A program made the translations under genes and the position numbers. From Frankia sp. AgB32 (GTDB taxonomy: Bacteria; Actinomycetota; Actinomycetes; Frankiales; Frankiaceae): a stretch of 51,133 nt of DNA. Below the pieces are notes generated by a model. It made no database searches and was not told the DNA's origin. It saw nothing but the letters and a program-made list of their open reading frames with translations. The DNA lies in contig NZ_JALKFX010000047.1 of the NCBI RefSeq assembly GCF_023243045.1, positions 1 through 51,133 on the forward strand. Direction: 5' to 3'. Within the stretch, counting starts at the first letter, position 1; each line of letters begins with the position of its first letter. Below, piece by piece: positions 17,473 to 26,400 of this stretch.

Positions 17473-18789
17473 GTGCGGGCGGACGGGGAGTCGGGGTCGG
17501 CGAACCTCGGCGTGGCCGTGTTGTCCGCGGCCGCCATCGGCGGTGCGGCGGGCTCGGCGCTCGCCGCGCACCGCGGCCGGCGGGCCGCCGCCGTCGGCGC
17601 GCTCGCGGGCGCCGCGGCGCTGGCGAGCTCGGAGACCGTCGCGCGGGCCCGGCAGCGTCCCGGCGAGATCCCCGCGCTGTGGCAGCGGATCGCGACCAGC
17701 GCGGCGCTCGTCGCCCCGCTCGGCTGGGCCGCCGGGAAGCTGACCGGCGCCGGCCCCCGGGCGGTCGGCACGACGATCGGAAGCCTCGCCGGGCTCCTCG
17801 GTCTGCGCCCGCAGAAGGTCCTGCTCGGACCGGCGTTCGGCGCGGCGGTGGGCACCCTGCTCGCGGCCCGCGCCCGCCCGGTGCCGCCCGCCGCCGTCGC
17901 CGCTCTCACCATGGCCGCCTACCGGACGGCGTCCCCGGTGCTGTTCCGGGACGCGCAGGTGAGCCTGCTCGCCGAACGGGTTCCGGCGGAACGCCTGCCC
18001 TTCGTCGTGCCGCGCCAGGCCCGCTCCCGTCGGGTCGGCACCGGCTACGTCGAGGAGCTGGCCGACGAACTCGGCGGGCGCTACGCCACCGACGTCGCCG
18101 ACATCGGGATCGTCGCGTCCCTGGACGGGCTGGCCGGGCCGAATTTCGATCCCGCCGGCGTCGACCCGCTGGTCCGCGAGTTCTACGAGCACACCACCCG
18201 GTTCGCCCTCGACATCACCCCGCGCTGGCGGCTGTGGGTGCGCCCCGGCTACCTGCTCTACCGCACCGCCCTGGCCCGCCCGCTGGGCCAGGCCAACGTC
18301 CCGATGAACCAGCGGGAGACCCAGCGCGGCATCCGCAGCCGCATCGACACCATCACCCTGCCCGACGCCGACACCGTGGCGGTCCGCGGCTGGATCCGCT
18401 CGTTCGCCGACACCGACGAGCCGATCTACGTCGGGATCTACACCACCTACCGGCACGGCGACCGTGGCTACGTCAGCGTCGGCTTCCCCCTCCCCCAGGC
18501 CAGCTTCACCGCGACCCTGCTGCCCCGCGCCCGCCCCGGCGGCGGCCTGACCCTGACCAGCAGCAGCGATCTGGAGCACCCCGGCCACTACCTCGCCTAC
18601 CGCGACGAGACCGACGGCAGCCTCACCGCCGCGGCGATCCACGGCTTCGCCGAGGACCTCGACGTCTACGTCCAGGACGGCGAGCTGCGCGCCGAGCACG
18701 CCTTCTCCCTGTTCGGCATCCCGTTCCTCGTCCTCGACTACCGCATCACCCGCAAGCCCGCCGACAGCACCCGTCGTCACCAGGGATAG
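17473..18789 (+). CDS. Conserved protein of unknown function with hydrophobic N-terminus
   Basis: A 438-residue protein I cannot place in a characterised family. Residues 10-155 are rich in Ala/Gly with several hydrophobic stretches that could form three or four membrane segments or amphipathic helices ([49 protein letters not shown]). The rest looks soluble and well conserved in style: [60 protein letters not shown], then a beta-rich tail with [23 protein letters not shown]. Its codon use is typical of the genome. The last 13 bp overlap the end of a decayed SDR gene on the opposite strand. Confidence 0.65.
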   Translation: MRADGESGSANLGVAVLSAAAIGGAAGSALAAHRGRRAAAVGALAGAAALASSETVARARQRPGEIPALWQRIATSAALVAPLGWAAGKLTGAGPRAVGTTIGSLAGLLGLRPQKVLLGPAFGAAVGTLLAARARPVPPAAVAALTMAAYRTASPVLFRDAQVSLLAERVPAERLPFVVPRQARSRRVGTGYVEELADELGGRYATDVADIGIVASLDGLAGPNFDPAGVDPLVREFYEHTTRFALDITPRWRLWVRPGYLLYRTALARPLGQANVPMNQRETQRGIRSRIDTITLPDADTVAVRGWIRSFADTDEPIYVGIYTTYRHGDRGYVSVGFPLPQASFTATLLPRARPGGGLTLTSSSDLEHPGHYLAYRDETDGSLTAAAIHGFAEDLDVYVQDGELRAEHAFSLFGIPFLVLDYRITRKPADSTRRHQG

Positions 18790-19357
18790 ACGCCGCCGTT
18801 CTCGTTCAGGAAGACACCCGGACCCTCATCGCGGCGGGCGAGTACCTGGCTGGCGACACGCGCACCGCCCTCCTCCGCGGTGTCGCGTCCGGTGTGGCCG
18901 TTGAGGTCGGTGGCGCAGTGGCCGGGCGAGAGCGCGTTGACGGTGATACCCCGGCGGGCGCAGCTCGTGCGCGTGGATCAGCGTGATCGCGTTCAGCGCC
19001 GCCCTGGCCGAGTTGTAGCCGAGAAGCCGCGCGTATCTCCGCGTCTGCGGGGCGGGATCGGTCAAAAGGCGAAGGTGCCGAGCCCGCTGGAACGTTCCCG
19101 ACGACCGCGTCCCCCGCCTGGCGAAGCAGGCCGACCATCGCGTTCGTCACGGCGACCGCCCCGAAGACGTTGGTCTCGTAGATCTCACGCAGCGCCGCGA
19201 CCGGCAGTTCCGGGGGCGGCCGGCCCTGGTCGCGGGTGATACCGGCGTTGTTGACGAGAACGTCCAGTCGGCCGTGCCGGGAGTCGATGATCCCCGCCGC
19301 GCTCGCGATCGTGGCCTCGTCGGTGACGTCGAGGTGGACGAAGGTCACGTCCAGGTT
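18777..19357 (-). pseudogene. SDR oxidoreductase, 5'-truncated with frameshifts
   Basis: Short-chain dehydrogenase sequence runs across three minus-strand frames. It begins in mid-gene with LDVTFVHLDVTDEATIASAA, continues through LDVLVNNAGITRDQGRPP (the NNAG motif) and YETNVFGAVAVTNAMVGLLRQAG. It then shifts frame to YNSARAALNAITLIHAHEL (part of the YxxxK region, with the expected Lys read as Arg), and shifts again to the end [11 protein letters not shown]. The N-terminal GxxxGxG cofactor site is missing. The truncation point at about 19357 abuts the truncated regulator below. Confidence 0.75.
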
Positions 19358-19362
19358 CTTCA

Positions 19363-19808
19363 CCCGCCCCGGCGCCCGGGAACGGCACGACCCGGTGACC
19401 GGCGAACGGTTCGCCCGCGAGTCGGTCGCGGACCTGCGCGCCGCGGCCGCGCGCCATCCCCGCGACGCCGGCATCCGCGATCTCGTGGCCCGGCTGCTCG
19501 ACGCCAGCGCGGAGTTCCGGCGGCTCTGGGCCGAGCGCGAGGTCCAGGTCGGACGCTCGACCCGCAAACGAATCCGCCACCCGCAGGTCGACTGGCTCGA
19601 CCTCGACTGCACGGCCGCGCCCGGAACCCCCGCCCACCACGCGCTCGGACTCCTGAAAGTCCTCGGAACCCAGTGGTCCGAGAGCTCCGGTCCCGCGCGC
19701 CCGGCACCCGCCGTCACGTCACCCGGGACAGGCTGGAGCGAGACGGGTCAGGCGTGTTCCTCGGACACGTGGACCGCTATCTGCCGGACAAAGTCCGGTC
19801 ATCGGTGA
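19363..19808 (+). pseudogene. C-terminal remnant of an XRE/MmyB-like regulator
   Basis: From about 19370 the plus strand encodes the C-terminal ligand domain typical of MmyB-like XRE regulators: SVADLRAAAARHPRDAGIRDLV, LLDASAEFRRLWAEREVQVGRSTRKRIRHPQVDWLDLDC, and LGLLKVLGTQWSESS. The helix-turn-helix half is absent and no start codon with a ribosome site precedes it. Such regulators are commonly divergent from SDR genes, and here the truncated SDR faces it on the left. One deletion spanning both start regions would explain both remnants. Confidence 0.7.
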
Positions 19809-19850
19809 TGGCGCGGAGCAGGCGCAGCACCCGGACCTGATCGACCACGG

Positions 19851-20243
19851 CTACGGGGTCCGGTCCAGCAGGGCGGCGACGAACTCCCGGTGGGAGCGGG
19901 TGATCCGTGGGAGTTCGTCAGAGTAGATTTTTCTGGTCATCGCTTCCCAGTGCACTCGCGCCGCCGGGTCGTCGTCGAAGAGCAGCTTTCCACCGAGGGC
20001 GACCCTGCCGGCGAGCTCGAGCGGAGCGTTGTCCAGGACGAGGAGGTCGACTCCGGTCGGCAGGAGTACGTCGAAGGAGTTCGGCGGCAGCGGCCCGCCG
20101 AAGTAGGCGGCGACGTCGACGTCCGAGTTCGCCCGCTGGCGCCCGACCGCTCGGCTGCCGTGCAGGTAGGCGAACAGGAAGCCGGCCTGACGCAGCGCGG
20201 TGACAACCTCTGGCGTCACCACGCGTTCGCGGGACTCGTCCAC
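19851..20243 (-). CDS. MNT-type nucleotidyltransferase-domain protein
   Basis: A 130-residue minimal nucleotidyltransferase. The signature LHGSRAVGRQRANSDVDVAAYF (about 28-49) has the GS motif and paired Asp residues of the polymerase-beta fold, and a later VDLLVLD supplies the third acidic residue. Proteins like this act as MntA-type antitoxins that AMPylate a HEPN ribonuclease toxin (family knowledge). No HEPN partner is visible on either side: downstream is the regulator remnant and upstream is a methyltransferase on the other strand. It may be an orphan antitoxin left from a decayed pair or have another target. The GTG at 20243 with GGGG upstream is preferred over a much longer reading frame. 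Confidence 0.75.
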   Translation of the reverse strand: MDESRERVVTPEVVTALRQAGFLFAYLHGSRAVGRQRANSDVDVAAYFGGPLPPNSFDVLLPTGVDLLVLDNAPLELAGRVALGGKLLFDDDPAARVHWEAMTRKIYSDELPRITRSHREFVAALLDRTP

Positions 20244-20422
20244 ACCCCGATCTTCGCAGACGGGATGGCCGCGCGGTGTATCACTCGTGCCCTGCGCCCG
20301 GACCGGGCGCGGCGAGGCACACCGAGGATCACGCGATGTTGTCGGGGTCGCCAAGCAGCCGAGTGGTAGCTCAGCTCGTTGCATCGACTGCGGCGACCAA
20401 CGGCGTGTGGTCGACTGAGGTT

Positions 20423-21082
20423 GTGACCTCCGCAACCGACTGGCGTGCCTGGCACCGGGGATACGCCGACCCGGGGTCGTCGCTGTCGCGGCGGCTGGCT
20501 GCGGTGCGCGGCGAGCTCACGCGGGTGCTGGCCGCACGGCGTGGGCGCCCGACCCGGATGGTGAGCATCTGCGCGGGAGACGGCCGGGACACGCTGCCGG
20601 TCCTCGCTGACGGGTACACCGATGTCGGCGCGGTCCTGATCGAGCTTCACCAGGGGCTGTCCGACGCGGCGCGGTCCGAGGTTGTTCGACTCGGCCTGCC
20701 GGACGTGGAGGTCCGCACGGCCGACGCAGGCAGACTCGACAGCTACGCCGGCGTGCCGCCAGCGGACGTGTTCCTCGCGTGCGGCGTGTTCGGCAACATC
20801 ACCGACGAGGACCTGGACGCGACGGTCGCCGCGCTCCCCCAGCTGCTCGCGGCGGAGGCGACCGTGCTGTGGACCCGCGGCTCCCGCGCGGGCGAGCACG
20901 ACCCGACGCGGTATGCCGGCGACGCCGCCGACCTGGTGCGCGAGGTGTTCGCGCGGCACGGGTTCGTCGAGGACGCCTTCATCCGCCCGGGCGACGCCCC
21001 CTTCCGCGTCGGGGCTCATCGCTTCCGCGGCACGCCACGCAGGCCACAGCCGGGGACGGTGCTGTTCCGGTTCACCCGATGA
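20423..21082 (+). CDS. Class I SAM-dependent methyltransferase
   Basis: A 219-residue predicted methyltransferase of unknown substrate. The start TDWRAWHRGYADPGSSLSRRLAAVR is the usual beginning of this actinobacterial family, so the GTG at 20423 is preferred over an ATG at 20336 that would add 29 atypical residues. Motif I is MVSICAGDGRDTLPVL. The later acidic position is VGAVLIELHQGL, and DVFLACGVFGNITDEDL fits the motif IV region. The closing GTVLFRFTR is a normal strand end. It stands alone between the minus-strand nucleotidyltransferase and the SsuD-like gene. Confidence 0.78.
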   Translation: MTSATDWRAWHRGYADPGSSLSRRLAAVRGELTRVLAARRGRPTRMVSICAGDGRDTLPVLADGYTDVGAVLIELHQGLSDAARSEVVRLGLPDVEVRTADAGRLDSYAGVPPADVFLACGVFGNITDEDLDATVAALPQLLAAEATVLWTRGSRAGEHDPTRYAGDAADLVREVFARHGFVEDAFIRPGDAPFRVGAHRFRGTPRRPQPGTVLFRFTR

Positions 21083-21127
21083 GGACCCCGCCGGCACGGG
21101 TCGCCGGACGTTTCGCGGGCGCTCCGC

Positions 21128-22201
21128 CTACCCGGGCGTCCTGAGCAGGGGCAGCAGCTCGTTGCCCTGCCGCTCGACCTCCCGCAGGTAGGGCGTGTCC
21201 GACAGGACGAAGTGGGTGATCCCCAGGTCGGCGTACCGGCGCAGGGAGTACGCGACCTCCGCGGCCGAGCCGACCAGCCAGGTCGTGCCGGCGCCCTCGC
21301 CGCCGATCCGGCCCGGGGCGGTGTAGAGGTTGTCGTCCAGGACGTCACCGCGCGCCTGTAGGTCGAGCAGGCGCTGCTGGCCGATGGCCTGGAACCGGCC
21401 GGGGTCTTCGGGGAGCTCACCCTGGCGGGCGGCCAGGTCGGCGACCTTGGCCTCGGCGTCGGCCCAGGCCTGTGCGGCGGTGTCCCGGACGACGGTGGTG
21501 ACGCGCAGCCCGAACTCCAGCGGCGGGTGTTCGCGGCCGAGCTTCCCGCTGAGCTCCCGCAGGCGGGCGATGCGTTCGGCGATGTCGTCGCGCGGCTCAC
21601 CCCAGAACAGCTGGACGTCCGCCTCCAGGGCCGCGACCCGCTGCGCCGCGACGGAGGCACCGCCGAAGTAGAGCGTCGGGTGGGGCCGGCCCGGGCGGGC
21701 CTGGACCCGGGGCGCGAGGGTCGAGCCGGTCACCTGGAAGTACTCGCCGCGGTGGGTGACGTCCCGTTCGGTCCACAGCCGGCGGGTCAGTCGCATGAAC
21801 TCCGCGGTGCGGGCGTAGCGCTGCGCCTGGCCCGCCTCGCTGTCGCCGTATGCCGCGAGCCCGTCCTGACCCGAGACGATGTTGACCCGTACCCGCCCGC
21901 CCGAGAGCTGGTCGAGGGTGGCCGCGGCGGCGGAGAAGTGTGCCGGGCGCCAGTAGCCGGGGCGCACGGCGATGAGCGGCTCGAAGCTGGTCGTGCGCGC
22001 CATCAGGGCCGTCGCGACGGTGAAGGTGTCCGGCCGGTTCCAGCCGGCGCCGAGCAGCGCGCCCCGCCAGCCGTGCCGCTCGACGGCGACGGCGTGGCAG
22101 GTCAGCGTGTCGAGACTGTTGTGATCCGCCACAGTGTCATCGCCGCGGTGACCGGGCCGGGCTTCGTTCGGGATGTACCAGAGGTACTCCGCCGTGGTCA
22201 T
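21128..22201 (-). CDS. SsuD-like FMN-dependent alkanesulfonate monooxygenase
   Basis: A 357-residue LLM monooxygenase of the SsuD type, which uses reduced FMN and O2 to release sulfite from alkanesulfonates (family knowledge). Matching stretches are AEYLWYIPNEARPGHRG, GWRGALLGAGWNRPDTF, AVRPGYWRPAHFSAAAATLDQLSGGRVRVNIVSGQD, GDSEAGQAQRYARTAEFMRLTRRLWTE, YFGGASVAAQRVAALEADVQLFWGEP and GITHFVLSDTPYLREVER. All the usual core segments are intact. The ABC transporter genes ssuABC and the reductase ssuE are not adjacent. The start overlaps by 4 bp (ATGA) the stop of a tiny upstream ORF, implying translational coupling. A TnpB element relic lies just upstream and may have changed its promoter. Confidence 0.85.
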   Translation of the reverse strand: MTTAEYLWYIPNEARPGHRGDDTVADHNSLDTLTCHAVAVERHGWRGALLGAGWNRPDTFTVATALMARTTSFEPLIAVRPGYWRPAHFSAAAATLDQLSGGRVRVNIVSGQDGLAAYGDSEAGQAQRYARTAEFMRLTRRLWTERDVTHRGEYFQVTGSTLAPRVQARPGRPHPTLYFGGASVAAQRVAALEADVQLFWGEPRDDIAERIARLRELSGKLGREHPPLEFGLRVTTVVRDTAAQAWADAEAKVADLAARQGELPEDPGRFQAIGQQRLLDLQARGDVLDDNLYTAPGRIGGEGAGTTWLVGSAAEVAYSLRRYADLGITHFVLSDTPYLREVERQGNELLPLLRTPG

Positions 22202-22254
22202 CCGCCGCGCCGCGCCGTCAGCGGCCGTGGCCGGCGGGCATCGGTCGTCGCCAT
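22198..22254 (-). CDS. 18-residue upstream ORF coupled to the SsuD-like gene
   Basis: An ATG at 22254 with a strong ribosome site (CTGGAGAAG, about 6-8 nt upstream) opens the peptide MATTDARRPRPLTARRGG, whose stop TGA overlaps the monooxygenase ATG in ATGA. The monooxygenase itself has no separate good ribosome site, so it is probably translated by re-initiation. The RPLTARR stretch faintly recalls the leader peptides found before actinobacterial sulfur genes, but there are no Cys codons. Confidence 0.45.
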   Translation of the reverse strand: MATTDARRPRPLTARRGG

Positions 22255-22287
22255 GACGTCTTCTCCAGGAACAGTGGAGCCCTCATT

Positions 22288-22390
22288 TGGCATCCTCTCC
22301 GGTCTGAAGGCTGGAGATTCCCGTACCTCGCGATACGGGTTCCTGCTTCACCAACAGATGCCTCCCCGCTCTAGGAGCGGGGTGGTCCCA
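22288..22390 (-). ncRNA. Omega-RNA-like right end of an IS200/IS605-type TnpB element
   Basis: Just downstream of, and overlapping, the TnpB remnant are stacked hairpins: CTCCGGTCTGAAGGCTGGAG near 22294-22313, CCCGTA/TACGGG near 22315-22340, and CCCGCT/AGCGGG near 22367-22384. The first matches the GAATCTCCxGCC-type hairpin usual at the right end of actinobacterial TnpB elements, where the guide (omega) RNA scaffold is encoded. No fold was computed; boundaries are estimates. Confidence 0.45.
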
Positions 22391-22622
22391 CTCCGTCTCC
22401 ACAGGCTGACACCGCGAGCCCCGCGGCCAGGCTGTTGCGCGCCGCGCTCACATCCCGGTCATGGACCACGCCACAATCGCGGCAGGTCCACTCCCGGATG
22501 TCCAGCGGCAGGGATTCGACGAGCGTCCCGCAGGACGAGCAGGTCTTCGAACTCGGATACCACCGGTCGACGACGATCACCTCGCGGCCATACCAGCCGG
22601 CCTTGTATTCCAGCATGATCCG
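22371..22622 (-). pseudogene. TnpB (IS200/IS605-type) C-terminal fragment
   Basis: Only the last about 85 residues of TnpB remain: RIMLEYKAGWYGREVIVVDRWYPSSKTCSSCG, the second zinc-finger pair CRDCG, and the RuvC-III segment VHDRDVSAARNSLAAGLAVSACG with its Asp. The RuvC-I and RuvC-II parts and the N-terminus are gone, so no nuclease can be made. The open frame runs upstream to 22760, but the first 46 codons are not TnpB-like. Confidence 0.85.
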
Positions 22623-22735
22623 TAGATCCCGCTTGGTAGGTGGCCGCCCGGGCCACCCAACCGGCCTTCCCTGCCTGGCCTCGTCGTGACATGCCGTTCC
22701 CCTTCGCGCCGTGACCGGGGAGCCCATGGTCATCT

Positions 22736-22749
22736 TGGTAGCCTTACCA
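22736..22749. promoter_or_regulatory. Candidate MarR operator (palindrome)
   Basis: TGGTA-GCCT-TACCA is a perfect 5-bp inverted repeat 43 bp before the MarR start, in a slightly AT-richer stretch suited to a promoter. MarR proteins often bind palindromes in their own promoter. The arms are short, so this could be chance. Confidence 0.35.
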
Positions 22750-22792
22750 TCCAGCTGCACAATGGTTCAGACGCTAAAAGATCTAGGAAGAC

Positions 22793-23302
22793 ATGTCAAC
22801 AGGGATGCCCGCCGCGGCCAGAGACACCCTCATCGCTCACCTCGCCGAGACACTCGGACGGGACCTCGCCACCAGGACCGTCCTGTTCCACCACCACCTC
22901 GCCGCGCGGCTCGGTCTGTCGGTCACCGACCTCAAATGCCTCGACCTGCTGCGCGCCGCGGACCTGCCGCTCACCGCCAGCAATCTCGCCGACCGGATCG
23001 GCCTCACCGCAGGCTCGGTCACCGGCGTCGCCGACCGGCTCGAGGCCGCGGGGTTCGTCGAGCGCGTACGCGACCCCCACGACCGGCGCCGCTGGGAGCT
23101 CCGCCCGGTTCCGGACCGCCAGCGCGACATCGCGGCCCTGTTCGCCCCCCTCGGCGCCGCGATGGCCGACCTCGCCGCCTGCTACGACACCCACCAGCTG
23201 GAAGCCATCACCAGCTTCCTCACCCGGCTGGCGACGATCCTCGACGGCCAGACCGAGGCGCTGCGCACCACGGTCCCGGCAAAGCCAACAACCCCCGGCT
23301 GA
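22793..23302 (+). CDS. MarR-family transcriptional regulator
   Basis: A 169-residue winged-helix regulator. The core LSVTDLKCLDLLRAADLPLTASNLADRIGLTAGSVTGVADRLEAAGFVERVRDPHDRRRWELRPV contains the recognition helix and the DPxDRR wing that define MarR proteins. Flanking helices provide the dimer interface. The start ATG at 22793 has a GGAAG ribosome site; an in-frame ATG at 22805 is a weaker choice. It could regulate itself, the neighbouring SARP gene (163 bp downstream), or the divergent LLM gene beyond the TnpB relic. Confidence 0.88.
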   Translation: MSTGMPAAARDTLIAHLAETLGRDLATRTVLFHHHLAARLGLSVTDLKCLDLLRAADLPLTASNLADRIGLTAGSVTGVADRLEAAGFVERVRDPHDRRRWELRPVPDRQRDIAALFAPLGAAMADLAACYDTHQLEAITSFLTRLATILDGQTEALRTTVPAKPTTPG

Positions 23303-23464
23303 CGAACGACGACGTCCCCGCTGGACGACGGCCCCGCTGGACGACGTCTGCGCTCGCCGGCGAAGCGGGGACCACAGACGTCGGCCGCTTCGTCCAGGCA
23401 CCCGACGGTGGGTGCTCGGCCGCGGGCCGCGCCGTGGGCGGTCGGCACACCTAGACTGATCAGC

Positions 23465-26400
23465 GTGGTCGTGAGTCTTGTCCTCCTGGATGGGGTGCGC
23501 TGGGAGGGCGCCCCGGTCGTGGGTGACCGGTCGCAGGCGCTGCTGGCGGCGCTGGCGGCGGAGCACGGGCGGCCGGTGCGGGCACGGCGGCTGATCGAGC
23601 TGATCTGGAGCGGGGAGCCGATGGCCAACCCCGCCAAGGGTCTACAGGTGGTCGTCTCCCGAACCAGGGCGGCCTGCGGTGCCGACGCGGTGGTGCGCGA
23701 CGGTGACGGCTACCGGCTCGGCATCGCGTCGGCGCAGGTCGACAGCTGTCTGCTGGGCCAGCTGGTGGCCGAGGCCGCCGGCCTCGTCGCGACGGACCCG
23801 CCGGCCGCCACCGCGCGGGCCCGCGAGGCACTGGAGCTCGGCGCCGCGCTGCCGTCGACGTCCGCGGACGAGCAGGGGGCGCTCGCCGACATCCGCCGCG
23901 CCGCCCGGCGCGACCTGGCGGCGGCCCGGCTGGTGCTGGCCCGGACGGCGAGCCGGACCGGCCGGCACACCGAGGCCCTCCCGCTGCTGGAGGAGGCCCG
24001 CGCGCAGCGGCCCGACGACGAGGATCTGCTGGCCGACCTGCTGCGCAGTGAGGCCGCGGTGCGCGGAGCCGGGGCAGCCCTGCACCGTTTCGAGGGCTAC
24101 CGCCGTGACCTGCGGGAACGGCTCGGCACCAGCCCCGGCGAGGGCCTCGCCCGGGTCCAGCGCGAGCTGCTCGCCCTGGACCAGCCCGTCCGCGACGGGA
24201 TCCAGTACGACGCCAACGCCCTGCTGGGTCGCCAGCGCGACGTCGACCGGCTGCGGGCGTTGCTGGACCGGTCCCGGGTGGTGTCGATCGTCGGGCCGGG
24301 TGGTCTCGGCAAGACCCGCCTGGCGAACCTGCTCGCCCGCGACAGCGCGCTGCCGACGGTGCACGTCGTCCCGCTCGTCGGGGTGATGGCACCCGAGGAC
24401 CTGCTCGGTGAGATCGGTGCCGCGCTCGGTGTCCGCGACTCGATCACCGACCGCCGGACGCTGACCCCCGCGCAGCGCGCCGACCTGCGCGCCCGCGTCG
24501 CCGCGCAGCTCGACCGGCGGCCGGGCCTGCTGCTGCTGGACAACTGCGAGCATCTGGTCGCCGAGGTCGCCGACCTGGTGGCCTTCCTCGTCACGGCCAC
24601 CGCGGACCTGCGGGTGCTCACGACGAGCCGGGCGCCACTGGCGATCAGCGCCGAACGGGTCTACCTGCTCGGCGAGCTGGCCCGCGCCGACGCGATCGAG
24701 CTGTTCTGCCAGCGCGCCGCCGCCGCCCGTCCCACCGTCCGGCTCGACCGCGAGGTGATCGGCCGGATCGTCGACCGGCTCGACGGGCTGCCGCTGGCGA
24801 TCGAGCTGGCCGCGGCGCGGGTCCGGGCGATGTCGGTCGAGGACGTCGACCGACGCCTCGCGGACCGGTTCACGCTGCTGCGCGGCGGGGACCGCTCCGC
24901 CCCGGACCGCCACCGCACGCTGCTCGCGGTGATCGACTGGTCCTGGCGGCTGCTGGCGGAGCCGGAGCGGCGATCGCTGCGCTGGCTGGCGCTGTTCCCG
25001 GACGGTTTCACCCTCGAAGCCGCGGAGATCGTGCTCGGCGCCGCCGGTCATGGTGCGCCCGGATCGTCGCCCGGCTCCGCGGGCGAGGGCGACCCCGTGG
25101 ACACGGTGCAGAACCTCGTCGACCAGTCGTTGCTGAGCGTGCGCGAGTCGGCCGGCGGGGTGCGCTACCGGATGTTGGAGACCGTCCGCGAGTTCGGCCG
25201 GCTGCGGCTGGCGGAGGCCGGCGACCTGGCGTCGGCACGGCGGTCCCTGCGGGACTGGGCGGTCGGCTACGCTGCCCGGCACGGTGACGATCTGTCCACC
25301 GAGCGGCAGTTCGCGGCGATCGACGCGATCGCCGCCGAGGAGACGAACCTCGCCGACGCGCTGCGGGCCGCGCTGGCCACCAGCGACGCGGAGACGGTCG
25401 TGTCGCTGGTGGCGGTGCTGGGTCTGTTCTGGGAGATCCGCGGCGAGCACGTCCGGATGATGGGCCTCATCGACGCGGTCAGCACGACCCTGGCCGGCTG
25501 GACGCCAACACCTGCCACGGCCCGCGCGGCGCCGGCCGCCGGGACCACCGTCGCGAGAACCGCGCTTTTCCTGGGCGACGGGGTGCTGCCCGCGTCGATT
25601 CGCGACCTGCTGGAACGGCTGGCCCCCGAGGCGGCGGCCGATCCGGCGCTGGCCGCTGCGGCACGGGTGCTGCTCGTCCTCGCCAAGGCGACGGCGACGG
25701 ATGGCGATGTCGAGGTGCGGCTCGCGCGGCTGGCGGACGCGCCCGACCGGCACACCCGCCTGCACGCCCTGGTGTGGTTGGCCCATCAGCGGGAGAACGG
25801 CGGCGACACGCAGGCTTCGGCCACGGCCGCCGCCCGGGCACTGGCCCTGGCCTCCGCGGCAGACGGGCCGTGGCTGACAGCCATGCTGCACACCCGGCTC
25901 GCCGATCTGAAGATGCAGCTCGGTGATCTGCCGGCGGCCCGTTCTCACGCCCGGGCGGCCATGCCGGTGCTGGAGCGGCTCGGTGCCGACGACGACACCG
26001 CGCAGCTTCGGGTGCTGCTGGCGATCGACGCCATCAACGACGGCCGGCTCGAGGCAGCCGAGCAGTACCTCGCCCGGATCGGCGCCCCCAGCCACACGCT
26101 GCACAACGGCGCGGTGATGGCGGCGATCGGCCGGGGCGAACTCGCCCTCGCCCGCGGCGACGTGGCCGGCGGTCTGCACCGCTACCTGGACGCGGCGCGG
26201 GAGTTGCGGCTGATGCAGTGGCCCGGTCTCGAACCGACCGGCGTCGAGCCCTGGGCGCTCGTCGGTGACGCGGTGGCGCTGGCCGCGCTCACCTGGCACG
26301 CGAGCGCCACCGAGGACCTCGCCCTTGGCGAGGACCTGTTCCGATCCGGTCTGCTGCGCTGCGTCGAGGCACTGCGCCGCGGCGGGCCCACGATCGACTT

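Noticed and set aside
22623-22760. N-terminal extension of the TnpB frame as part of the transposase
   Set aside because: The first 46 residues do not resemble TnpB, and the RuvC-I/II parts are missing; this is only an open frame upstream of the fragment.
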